Below, in pieces: positions 57,279-64,000 of a DNA stretch of 64,000 bases. The stretch comes from Rhizobium sp. Leaf371 (GTDB taxonomy: Bacteria; Pseudomonadota; Alphaproteobacteria; Rhizobiales; Rhizobiaceae). The position numbers and the translations under genes are program-made. Positions within the stretch are counted from its first letter, which is position 1, and the number at the start of each line of letters is the position of its first letter. The stretch is taken from positions 2 to 64,001 of the forward strand of contig NZ_LMQB01000001.1 in NCBI RefSeq assembly GCF_001424045.1, given 5' to 3'. The notes under the pieces were generated by a model. It was not told the DNA's origin. It was given only the letters and a program-made list of their open reading frames with translations, and searched no databases.

Positions 57279-58712
57279 ATGACCTTCCGTATCGCCGTCG
57301 GCGGCATCCATACCGAATGCAGCACCTCGTCCCCGGTCCTGATGCGGCCGGAGGATTTCCGCGTGCTGCGGGGTTCCGACCTGCTGTCGGCCGATTCCTT
57401 CTCGTTTCTGGACGAGGCCGATGTCCAGCCGCTGCTTCACGCCCGTGCCGTCCCCGGCGGGCCGCTCGCGCGGGAGACCTATGAGGGTTTCAAGGCCGAG
57501 TTCCTTGCACTCCTGAAAGCGGCGCTGCCGCTCGACGGTCTCTACCTTGCCATGCATGGCGCGATGAACGTCGAAGGCATGGACGATGCCGAAGGCGACT
57601 GGATCTCGGCGGCGCGCAGCGTGGTCGGTCCCGACATCCCCGTTGCCGCCAGCTACGACCTGCACGGCAACGTGACGCAGCGCATCGTCGACCAGCTCGA
57701 TATCTTCGCCGCCTATCGCACCGCGCCGCATATCGACGTGCGCGACACCATGGTGCGGGCCTGGTCCATGCTCGTGAAAACGTTGCATTCGGGCGCCAAA
57801 CCCGGCGTCGCCTGGGCGCCGGTGCCGGTGCTGCTGCCGGGCGAACGCACCTCCACCGAGGACGAGCCGGCAAGGAGTCTCTACGACGCGCTGTCACGCC
57901 ACGATGCGGTGCCGGGGATCTGGGACGCCAACCTCATGGTCGGCTATGTCTGGGCGGACGAGCCGCGCGGCACGGCCTGCGCCGTCGTGACGGGAACGGA
58001 CAAGGCAGCGGCAGAGGCTGCCGCGGCGGAGATCGCGATGTCCTACTGGAACGCCCGCGAGGCCTTCCGTTTCGGCCCGGTCACCGGAGCGCTGGCAGAC
58101 ATGCTCGATATTGCCGAGCGGACGGAAACACGGCCGGTCATTCTTGCCGATTCCGGCGACAATCCGACGGGCGGGGGCGTCGGCGACCGGGCCGACGTGC
58201 TCAACGCTCTCGTCGCGCGCGGTTTTCAGGGTGCCGTCATCGGGGGCATCACCGATCCGCCGGCCGTGGACGCCTGCTTTGCGGCCGGCGAGGGCGCGAC
58301 CCTGTCGCTGACGATCGGCGGGGCGCTCGATCCCGCAAGCCCCTCGGCGGACGTCTCCGCGATCGTGGTCCGTCTCGATGATCCCGCCGGTCCGCAGGAG
58401 CGGCAGGCGGTGGTCACCGTCGGTGGCATCACGGTCATTCTCGCGGCGCGCCGGCGGCCGTACCACAACATCGCCGACTTCACGCGCCATGGCATCGATC
58501 CCGAGGGCGTGCGGCTGCTCGTCGTCAAGTCCGGCTACCTCTCGCCCGAGCTTGCGCCGATCGCACGGCCGAACCTCATGGCGCTGACGGACGGCGTCAT
58601 CAACCAGGATATCGAGCGCCTGACCAATGCCCGGCGCCAGCGCCCGTCATTTCCCTTCGAGCGGGATTTCGACTATGTGCCGGAGCCGCAATCCTCCGCC
58701 CGCTGGATATAA
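57279..58712 (+). CDS. M81/MlrC-family metallopeptidase (second copy)
   Basis: 477 aa. GGIHTECSTSSP, MHGAMNVEGMDDAEGDW, DLHGNVTQ and DSGDNPTGGGVGD correspond to the motifs of the paralogue at 50,981 (first half MlrC_N-like, second half MlrC C-terminal domain). It is the last gene of the rightward operon, 79 bases after GH20. The two copies differ clearly in sequence, so they probably cleave different bonds. Confidence 0.87.
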   Translation: MTFRIAVGGIHTECSTSSPVLMRPEDFRVLRGSDLLSADSFSFLDEADVQPLLHARAVPGGPLARETYEGFKAEFLALLKAALPLDGLYLAMHGAMNVEGMDDAEGDWISAARSVVGPDIPVAASYDLHGNVTQRIVDQLDIFAAYRTAPHIDVRDTMVRAWSMLVKTLHSGAKPGVAWAPVPVLLPGERTSTEDEPARSLYDALSRHDAVPGIWDANLMVGYVWADEPRGTACAVVTGTDKAAAEAAAAEIAMSYWNAREAFRFGPVTGALADMLDIAERTETRPVILADSGDNPTGGGVGDRADVLNALVARGFQGAVIGGITDPPAVDACFAAGEGATLSLTIGGALDPASPSADVSAIVVRLDDPAGPQERQAVVTVGGITVILAARRRPYHNIADFTRHGIDPEGVRLLVVKSGYLSPELAPIARPNLMALTDGVINQDIERLTNARRQRPSFPFERDFDYVPEPQSSARWI

Positions 58713-58921
58713 GCGCATCTGACACGACGTCACGGCTGAAAAACAGGCAGCGGCGCGCTTCGCACCGTTGCACTCGGGGTGTCGGCGTCTACATCATTTC
58801 CAGCCGAAGCGGGATCGCTTCGGCGTCGGACAATGCGGTAACAACTCTACTGTAGGCCGCATCCTCACATCCGGCGGTCCGCCGTCTCTCCAACTGGGCC
58901 GATCCGCGCCCTGGTGTCTCC

Positions 58922-60133
58922 ATGAGCCTATCGATCGCGACCGCCCTGCGGGATCCATCGCTGCGCGTCAGCGCGCTTGCCATATTCTTCTTCGGGTTCT
59001 CGGGTGCTGCGACGCAGCCCTACCAGTCGATCATCGGCATCCGCGAACTGGGCCTGAGCGATAGCGGCTATGCCAGCCTGATGTTTGCGGCCGCCGCCGT
59101 CAGCGTCACCGCGAGCGTGCTGATGGGTATCTTCGCCGATCGGCTCGGCGATTACAGGACCTCCATCCTCTATGTCGCGCTGTTCGGCATTACCGGGTTC
59201 GGGCTGGTCTATCTCTCCGCGACGATCACCGCCTTCGTCATCGCCAAGCTCGTTCTGCTGCCCGTCTTCGGCGCGCTGAACTCGCTCATCTTCGCCAATG
59301 TGCGCGCGGCGTCCGGCGGGCTGGCGCAATCGCAGCTCGTTGCGGTCAACGCGACGATGCGGGCCACGATCTCGCTGTCCTGGGTGCTGGTGCCCGGCCT
59401 CGTCGGCATCGCGCTGGCGGGCTCGCAATCCATGCTGCCGGCCTATCTGATCGCGGCGCTCGCCGCCGGCGTCTGCTTCATCCTCGCGGCCTTCTATCTC
59501 CCGCGGCCGCTTCCCCTCGACAACCGCGACGATGCCGCGCGCTACCGCATCCTCTCGTCGCTCGCCGAAGTCGCATCCCCGCGCGTCGCGCTGCGGATAC
59601 TTGCGATCGCGCTCATCTGTTCCATGCTGTTCGTCAACGACGCGGTGCGCTCGCTGATCATCATCGGCAAGGTCGGTGGCACGGTCCGCGATATCGGCAT
59701 CGTCGTCGGCGTGGTCGCGCTGCTCGAAATCGTCTTCATCCTGTTCTGGAGCGCGGCCGAGCGGCGGATCACATCGCTGCGCTCGCTGGTCATCGGCGGC
59801 ACGCTCTATGCCGTCTATCTCGCGCTGCAGGGCATGGCGACGCAGACCTGGCACATCTACGCACAGACGCTCCTCAGCGGCATCGCCGCCGCCGCCATCA
59901 TCAGCCTGCCGATCACGTACCTGCAGGACCTGATTGCCGACCGCCCCGGCCTTGGAAGCTCGCTGATCGCGGTCAACATGTTCCTGAGTGCCGGCATCAG
60001 TGCCGTCGTCTTTGCAGCGGGAACGCGGATCGGCGATTACGGCTTCACGTCGATCCTCGGCGGCTTCGTCGGTCTCGCGGGCGTGGTCCTGCTGGTCGTG
60101 CTGGACGGGAGCCGGGGACGGGCGAAAGCCTGA
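58922..60133 (+). CDS. MFS transporter, sugar efflux (SetA)-like
   Basis: 403 aa with about 12 hydrophobic helices. The first region has FGFSGAATQPYQSIIGI and MGIFADRLGDYRTS (an A-like motif between helices 2 and 3), and the whole plan resembles the SetA/SetB sugar efflux branch. The substrate is unassigned. It is in the same direction as the catabolic operon but 209 bases behind it, so it probably has its own promoter. It could export excess or toxic sugar derivatives. Confidence 0.82.
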   Translation: MSLSIATALRDPSLRVSALAIFFFGFSGAATQPYQSIIGIRELGLSDSGYASLMFAAAAVSVTASVLMGIFADRLGDYRTSILYVALFGITGFGLVYLSATITAFVIAKLVLLPVFGALNSLIFANVRAASGGLAQSQLVAVNATMRATISLSWVLVPGLVGIALAGSQSMLPAYLIAALAAGVCFILAAFYLPRPLPLDNRDDAARYRILSSLAEVASPRVALRILAIALICSMLFVNDAVRSLIIIGKVGGTVRDIGIVVGVVALLEIVFILFWSAAERRITSLRSLVIGGTLYAVYLALQGMATQTWHIYAQTLLSGIAAAAIISLPITYLQDLIADRPGLGSSLIAVNMFLSAGISAVVFAAGTRIGDYGFTSILGGFVGLAGVVLLVVLDGSRGRAKA

Positions 60134-60159
60134 TCCGGCGCGGTCCCGTACCCGCAACG

Positions 60160-60191
60160 AAAAACACCGGAGCGCGGAAGCGCCCCGGTGT
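60160..60191 (-). terminator. Terminator for the small lipoprotein gene
   Basis: A 12-position stem (60,164-60,175 with 60,180-60,191) has one mismatch, a four-base loop, and on the minus strand five Ts after it (60,164-60,160). It ends leftward transcription from 60,635 and may also stop the rightward MFS transcript. Confidence 0.75.
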
Positions 60192-60221
60192 CGTGTCGTC
60201 ATAGGATCGGACGGTATCGGC

Positions 60222-60635
60222 TCAGGACGCCTTGGCGCCGGCCAGCACTTCCTCGCACCAGCTCGGGCCACCCGGCTGACGGCGGTCGCCGACGAGGCGC
60301 ACGGAGCGGATGACGTAGTCCGAGGATACGGTGAGCTGCACCGAGCAGCTGAGATAGTCGGTGCGGGCGGGGGATGTCTGCTTGCCGCGCGAGCCGTCCG
60401 GCTTCTTGGCATAGGTCGCGGGAACCTTGCGATTGCGGTAGCCGCCCTTCCAGGAATAGAGCGTGTTGCCGCCGCTCTGCACGTCGGCGATCGGCGGGCC
60501 GAACTGCGCGAAGAAGACGCCGGCCGGCTGTCCGGCCCAGCGGGCTTCGACCGCATTCTGCTGCTGTGGCGCAATGGTGGTGCATCCGGCAAGCGCCAGC
60601 GCAAGGCCGGCAGCGGCGAAAACCCGCAAGGTCAT
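60222..60635 (-). CDS. Small outer-membrane-type lipoprotein
   Basis: 137 aa. AAGGGGAC precedes ATG 60635. A lipoprotein signal peptide is visible, with LALALAGC lipobox (Cys18), so it is lipid-anchored. The mature part has an FFAQFGPPIADVQSGG stretch seen in small SmpA/OmlA-like proteins, and two further cysteines (LSCS, WCEE) that may pair. Function unknown, cell envelope. Confidence 0.8.
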   Translation of the reverse strand: MTLRVFAAAGLALALAGCTTIAPQQQNAVEARWAGQPAGVFFAQFGPPIADVQSGGNTLYSWKGGYRNRKVPATYAKKPDGSRGKQTSPARTDYLSCSVQLTVSSDYVIRSVRLVGDRRQPGGPSWCEEVLAGAKAS

Positions 60636-60925
60636 ATATCGTCCCCTTCGAAAGATCCTGAAACCGGATGCTCTGCCGCCTGCCGCCAGCCCCATGCCGG
60701 CATCGAGGCGTCCCGCCCGTTCTCCCACGCCTCTAGCGCCAATCGCCTCGAATGAAAATCGGTCGCAACCTGCCGATACGCAATAAATTCCAAGCGTTGC
60801 CGAAAATCTCTACCTCCCGCCGTCCCATCCCGCACGGCGCCATCTTCCTGTCAAAAACTCTGCCGAACCTGTGATTTGCCGCTTGTGGAATGAACCCCCC
60901 TGTTCTATAGAAGCGCCGCTGGTAA

Positions 60926-61002
60926 CGGAGTGTAGCGCAGCCTGGTAGCGCACCACGTTCGGGACGTGGGGGTCGCAGGTTCAAATCCTGCCACTCCGAC
61001 CA
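60926..61002 (+). tRNA. tRNA-Pro (anticodon CGG)
   Basis: 77 bases. The acceptor stem pairs CGGAGTG with CACTCCG; the anticodon stem CCACG/CGTGG carries loop TTCGGGA with anticodon CGG; the T arm reads GCAGGTTCAAATCCTGC; the 3' CCA is encoded. All arms fold normally. Confidence 0.97.
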
Positions 61003-61109
61003 GCTTAGTCTTTGGCTTTCCCGAAGCCGACCTTCAATCTCTACAGGATCCGCACGGTCGTGCGCCGTTTCATTCGGTGTTCGTGGTCCTGCCGAATGTG
61101 CCGCCGCGA

Positions 61110-62933
61110 TCAGGCGGCCCTCTGCCGGCCGACGGCGGCGCCCGGCTGGCGGACGGATTTTCGACGGTTCAGTTTGAAGCCGCCGACGAGGTCGGTGAGC
61201 ACCGAGGCGTCTTCGGACAGGTTGGCGCTGATGGCCGTCGTTTCCTCCACCATCGCCGCGTTCGCCTGCGTCATCTGGTCGATCGCATTGACCGCGGTGC
61301 TGATTTCCTGGAGCCCGACGGACTGTTCGCGTGAGGCCGTGGTCATGGCATCGACCTTGTCGTCGATATCGGCGACATAGAGCGTGATCTGATCCAAGGC
61401 TTTTCCGGTCTGATCCACGAGGCGAACGCCGTCGGAGACGTCGGCCGTCGATGTCTTGACGAGCGCGGTGATGTCCTTGGCGGCCTTGGCGGAGCGCTGG
61501 GCAAGTTCCCGCACCTCCTGCGCCACGACGGCAAAGCCCTTGCCGGCCTCTCCCGCGCGGGCCGCTTCCACGCCGGCATTCAGGGCCAAGAGGTTGGTCT
61601 GGAAGGCGATCTCGTCGATGACATGGATGATCTGCCCGATCTGGGTCGAGGACGCCTCGATGCGGCGCATGGCGTTGACGGCGTCGCCGACGACCGTTCC
61701 CGAGAGGGTGGCACAGTCGTTTGCCGCGCGCACGAGGTCACGCGTCTCGGTCGCCCGTTCGGCCGAGGACCTGACCGTCGCTGCGACCTGTTCCAGCGCG
61801 GCGGAGGTCTGTTCGAGAGCGGCCGCCTGCTGCTCGGTGCGCTTGCAGAGCTGGTCGGCGGCTTCATGCATCTCGGCGGCACTGCCGGACAGTTCGTTGG
61901 TCTTTCCGAGCACTTGCTCCAGCGTTTCCTGGAAGGTGGCGATCGAGTTGTTGAAATCGCAGCGCAGGCTGTCGAACCGATCCGCGAAGGGCTCGTCGAG
62001 CGTTTCGCGAATGTTGCAATCGGCGAGGCGGGCCAGTCCCGCACCCAGCGCCTCGACGACGATCTTGAGCTCTTCCGCTTCGCGTTCGCGGCGGCGTTGC
62101 TGGTCGGCGCGTTCCGCATCCGACAGGGACCGCTCCTGCTCGGCCGCAAGGCGCATCTGCTGGCGTTCGATCGCCGCGTTGCGGAAGATGGAGACGCTCT
62201 CGATCATCGAACCGATTTCGTCATGTCGTGCGGCCAGCGGCACATCCTGCGAATAGTCGCCTCGTGCGAGAACGTTCATGTAGCGCCCGATCTTCACGAG
62301 GGGCACGATGGCGCGATGGCGCAGGAGCCACAGGCCGCCGAGAAAGAGAACGACCGAAAGCAGGCTGCCACCGGCTGCGATCACCGTGTACTTCCGGCTT
62401 TCCCCGTTCGCCTTGGCGACGGAGCTTTCGAGGGTCGATGTCGCGAGCGCCGCAAGGGCCCGGACGCTGGCGTCGTGCACATAGAAGGCCTGTTGAACGC
62501 GATCGAGCGCTGCCGCATCGCTCGCGCCGGCCTGAACCTGATAGTCGGAGACGGCGGTCCAGAACGCGTCTCCGGACGCGATCACCTCGGTTGCGAGCTT
62601 GCCGCGCAGGCCCTCGTCGAGCTGCGCCGTCTTCCAGAAGACGCGCCGTTCCTCGAACGAGGCGCGGAGCGCCTTCATCTTCTCGTCGTTTTCCCGCAGG
62701 CGCCCGGGGTGCACGACCGCCTCGTTGACCAGCATATAGGCTTCGATGACGTAGAGGGGCGGCGGCAGGATATCCGCGATCAGATCCTTGCCATTGGCGA
62801 TCTCGTCGTAGACCGGCCCTCCCACTTTCAAGGTGCCGAGGGCCTGCGTCTGGATGCCGATCGACATGACCAGGCCCAGGGTGACGACGAGCCCGAACAG
62901 AACGAGCAGCCGGGAAATCGTAAGGTTTTTCAC
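61110..62933 (-). CDS. Methyl-accepting chemotaxis protein
   Basis: 607 aa. GTG 62933 is chosen because GGAGAGGC lies six bases before it and the N-terminal helix begins at once (VKNLTISRLLVLFGL). One membrane helix, a periplasmic helical sensor (about residues 25-185), a second helix (about 185-210), HAMP (about 210-265), then the signalling domain with the tip GEAGKGFAVVAQEVRELA. No CheR-binding NWETF pentapeptide at the C-terminus. The attractant is unknown. A longer ATG at 62975 would add a charged N-terminus and is less likely. Confidence 0.92.
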   Translation of the reverse strand: MKNLTISRLLVLFGLVVTLGLVMSIGIQTQALGTLKVGGPVYDEIANGKDLIADILPPPLYVIEAYMLVNEAVVHPGRLRENDEKMKALRASFEERRVFWKTAQLDEGLRGKLATEVIASGDAFWTAVSDYQVQAGASDAAALDRVQQAFYVHDASVRALAALATSTLESSVAKANGESRKYTVIAAGGSLLSVVLFLGGLWLLRHRAIVPLVKIGRYMNVLARGDYSQDVPLAARHDEIGSMIESVSIFRNAAIERQQMRLAAEQERSLSDAERADQQRRREREAEELKIVVEALGAGLARLADCNIRETLDEPFADRFDSLRCDFNNSIATFQETLEQVLGKTNELSGSAAEMHEAADQLCKRTEQQAAALEQTSAALEQVAATVRSSAERATETRDLVRAANDCATLSGTVVGDAVNAMRRIEASSTQIGQIIHVIDEIAFQTNLLALNAGVEAARAGEAGKGFAVVAQEVRELAQRSAKAAKDITALVKTSTADVSDGVRLVDQTGKALDQITLYVADIDDKVDAMTTASREQSVGLQEISTAVNAIDQMTQANAAMVEETTAISANLSEDASVLTDLVGGFKLNRRKSVRQPGAAVGRQRAA

Positions 62934-63336
62934 GCGATGCCTCTCCGCTGATCGGAGGAGGTCCTCCAATCTCATCGGAGCGAAGTCTAAAACCAGGATC
63001 GCTAAAATATCGTGAAGGCCGTAAAGGTAGGCGTTTTGTTCCGGGACATGTCTCGATATCGGAACCCATTCTTCGCCGCACGGAACCACATGGGTCTGTC
63101 CAACATTGTAACGTCGGACAGGACCGCAACCATCCGTGCGCGTTCGTCGCCGGGATTCAACCTTGGACAGCGGTTCGACAGGGTTTGCTTTTTAAGGGCA
63201 GCGAGGGGCGTCGTTCCGATCGCGATGTGGGGTCATCGGGCCGGGGGGCCGGGCTCTCCGTCCCCGGGGTTTCGACCGGCGGCGCAGCGACACCACAACG
63301 TGCGCAATGCAGTCTTGAAAACCGAAGGAGTTCGGC
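62934..63336. other. Upstream region of the chemoreceptor, no gene seen
   Basis: About 400 bases between the leftward chemoreceptor and the small rightward gene. It should contain both promoters; no sure motif or RNA gene was found. Confidence 0.45.
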
Positions 63337-63540
63337 GTGAGTTTGAGGCGGCCCTTCAGGGCGGAAATCATCGGCGGATCGAAGATCTGGATCATCGACG
63401 CGGAGGGCGCCTTCGTGACGTGTTTCCCGAGGCAGAGCGACGATGTCACAGCCGACTTCGCACGGGCACAGGCCGTTGCGTCCGCCGACGTGGAGGAAAT
63501 TCCCCTGGCGGACGGTGCCGGCATCCACAGTCTCTCCTGA
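63337..63540 (+). CDS. 67-aa small protein
   Basis: GTG 63337 follows AAGGAG at ideal spacing. The sequence contains a strand-rich SKIWIIDAEGAFVTCF stretch and an Asp/Ala-rich second half, ending in SLS. No signal or membrane segment. Not recognised; the good ribosome-binding site and the composition make it a probable real gene. Confidence 0.55.
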   Translation: MSLRRPFRAEIIGGSKIWIIDAEGAFVTCFPRQSDDVTADFARAQAVASADVEEIPLADGAGIHSLS

Positions 63541-63615
63541 GACGTCATCGAATGGGGATTGCCCGTTGCGCTCCCGGCCGGCCTTACGTCCGTTCGTTCG
63601 TCGGCAGGCGGATCG

Positions 63616-63723
63616 TCAGACGAGCAGGAGTACCGGGAAGGAGACCGTGAGAAGGGCTGCACCGGTGACGATGACGATCTTGAGGAGGCTGGCGTCGAAG
63701 GACGTTTTCTGCTGCTCGTTCAT
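63616..63723 (-). CDS. 35-aa single-span membrane protein
   Basis: ATG 63723 has AGGAAGCAAGG just before it. The short N-terminus is polar (MNEQQKTSFDASLLK) and the rest is one hydrophobic helix (IVIVTGAALLTVSFPVLLLV) running to the stop. It is too small for most gene finders. Such mini membrane proteins often regulate a larger membrane partner; none is obvious here. Confidence 0.6.
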   Translation of the reverse strand: MNEQQKTSFDASLLKIVIVTGAALLTVSFPVLLLV

Positions 63724-63888
63724 GCCTTGCTTCCTGCACTCGCCCTGTGGATGTCTGCCCTCTTAACGCGCAGGCGGGGGTTAAGGTTTCCGGGCCGTCG
63801 CAGGTTGCGCCGCCCGAGATGGCGGATGTAGAGGCCGGCCGCCTGGCGCGCACTTTTGTTTGGCCCAGTGGCTGGCCTAGTGCCTGGC

Positions 63889-64000
63889 CTAGAGATCAAC
63901 CTTTGCGGGAGGACCGCGGAAGGCGTCGAGGCCGGGGATGGGGTCGAGACGGACGGGTGCGCCGGTTGCGGCCGAGCGGTAGATCGCCTCCATCAGCACG
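63889..64000 (-). CDS. C-terminus of a Gfo/Idh/MocA-family oxidoreductase (partial)
   Basis: The last 37 codons of a leftward gene whose start lies beyond the window. The sequence EAIYRSAATGAPVRL and FRGPP before the stop match the C-terminal end typical of glucose-fructose oxidoreductase-like proteins. The rest cannot be judged. It is separated by 165 bases from the 35-aa gene. Confidence 0.75.
   Translation of the reverse strand, partial: VLMEAIYRSAATGAPVRLDPIPGLDAFRGPPAKVDL

Noticed and set aside
58928-60604. Reverse frame over the MFS transporter
   Set aside because: Highly charged, low-complexity sequence; the forward frame is a clean 12-helix protein.
61623-62951. Forward frame over the chemoreceptor
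   Set aside because: Shadow; the reverse frame has a full MCP signalling domain.

Overview
The window looks like a piece of a Rhizobiales (Rhizobiaceae-type) alphaproteobacterial genome. Supporting signs are the high GC content with GC-rich third positions from about 29.5 kb onward, an HWE-type histidine kinase paired with a single-domain response regulator, sugar ABC importers with an RpiR-type regulator, a tRNA-Pro(CGG) and Gfo/Idh/MocA dehydrogenases. No database could be searched, so family names rest on motifs and gene context.

Positions 1 to about 29.3 kb look accessory. A complete IS3-family element starts at base 1 and has a duplicated right end. It is followed by a compact, visibly more AT-rich block. 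One part is a divergent set of an OmpA/MotB-like anchor protein, a 774-aa protein with possible SPFH-like repeats, and a MotA/TolQ-like proton-channel subunit. Convergent to it is a TIR-domain protein coupled by one base to an 803-aa unknown protein, with a small divergent membrane protein beside them. Next comes a 656-aa protein with a nuclease-like D...QAK signature and a small PPxGYW-motif protein. This assembly resembles an anti-phage defence island of the Zorya/TIR kind, but its gene content matches no system I can name. It is my main candidate for an undescribed system.

From 12.6 to 28.6 kb lies a second unexplained block. A Tat-signal protein of 3007 aa is followed 12 bases later by a 1770-aa protein, then by two small proteins, one with a signal peptide. 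A further secreted small protein lies on the opposite strand upstream. I recognise no enzymatic domain in either giant protein. After about 1 kb without a convincing gene and a strong hairpin at 29,346-29,387, the sequence becomes ordinary chromosomal-looking DNA.

29.6-43.7 kb holds an AraC-type membrane regulator; a MacAB/DevBCA-like exporter (adaptor, ATPase, two FtsX permeases); a metallophosphoesterase; a secreted double-CMD plus cupin protein; a response regulator and HWE kinase pair; a zinc alcohol dehydrogenase with a small membrane protein; and an RTX lipase.

44.2-58.7 kb is a catabolic region made of two convergent transcription units and one divergent unit. It contains a Gfo/Idh/MocA dehydrogenase and a complete sugar ABC importer; a leftward operon (NTF2-like protein, M81/MlrC-type peptidase, D-threonine-aldolase-like PLP enzyme); and a rightward operon (RidA, RpiR regulator, SDR, GH20 beta-N-acetylhexosaminidase, second M81 protein). 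Related AT-rich inverted motifs in the two control regions point to the RpiR protein as a shared regulator. The likely substrate is an amino-sugar-containing compound, perhaps carrying D-amino acids. The window ends with an MFS transporter, a small lipoprotein, tRNA-Pro, a chemoreceptor, two very small proteins and the C-terminus of another Gfo/Idh/MocA protein.
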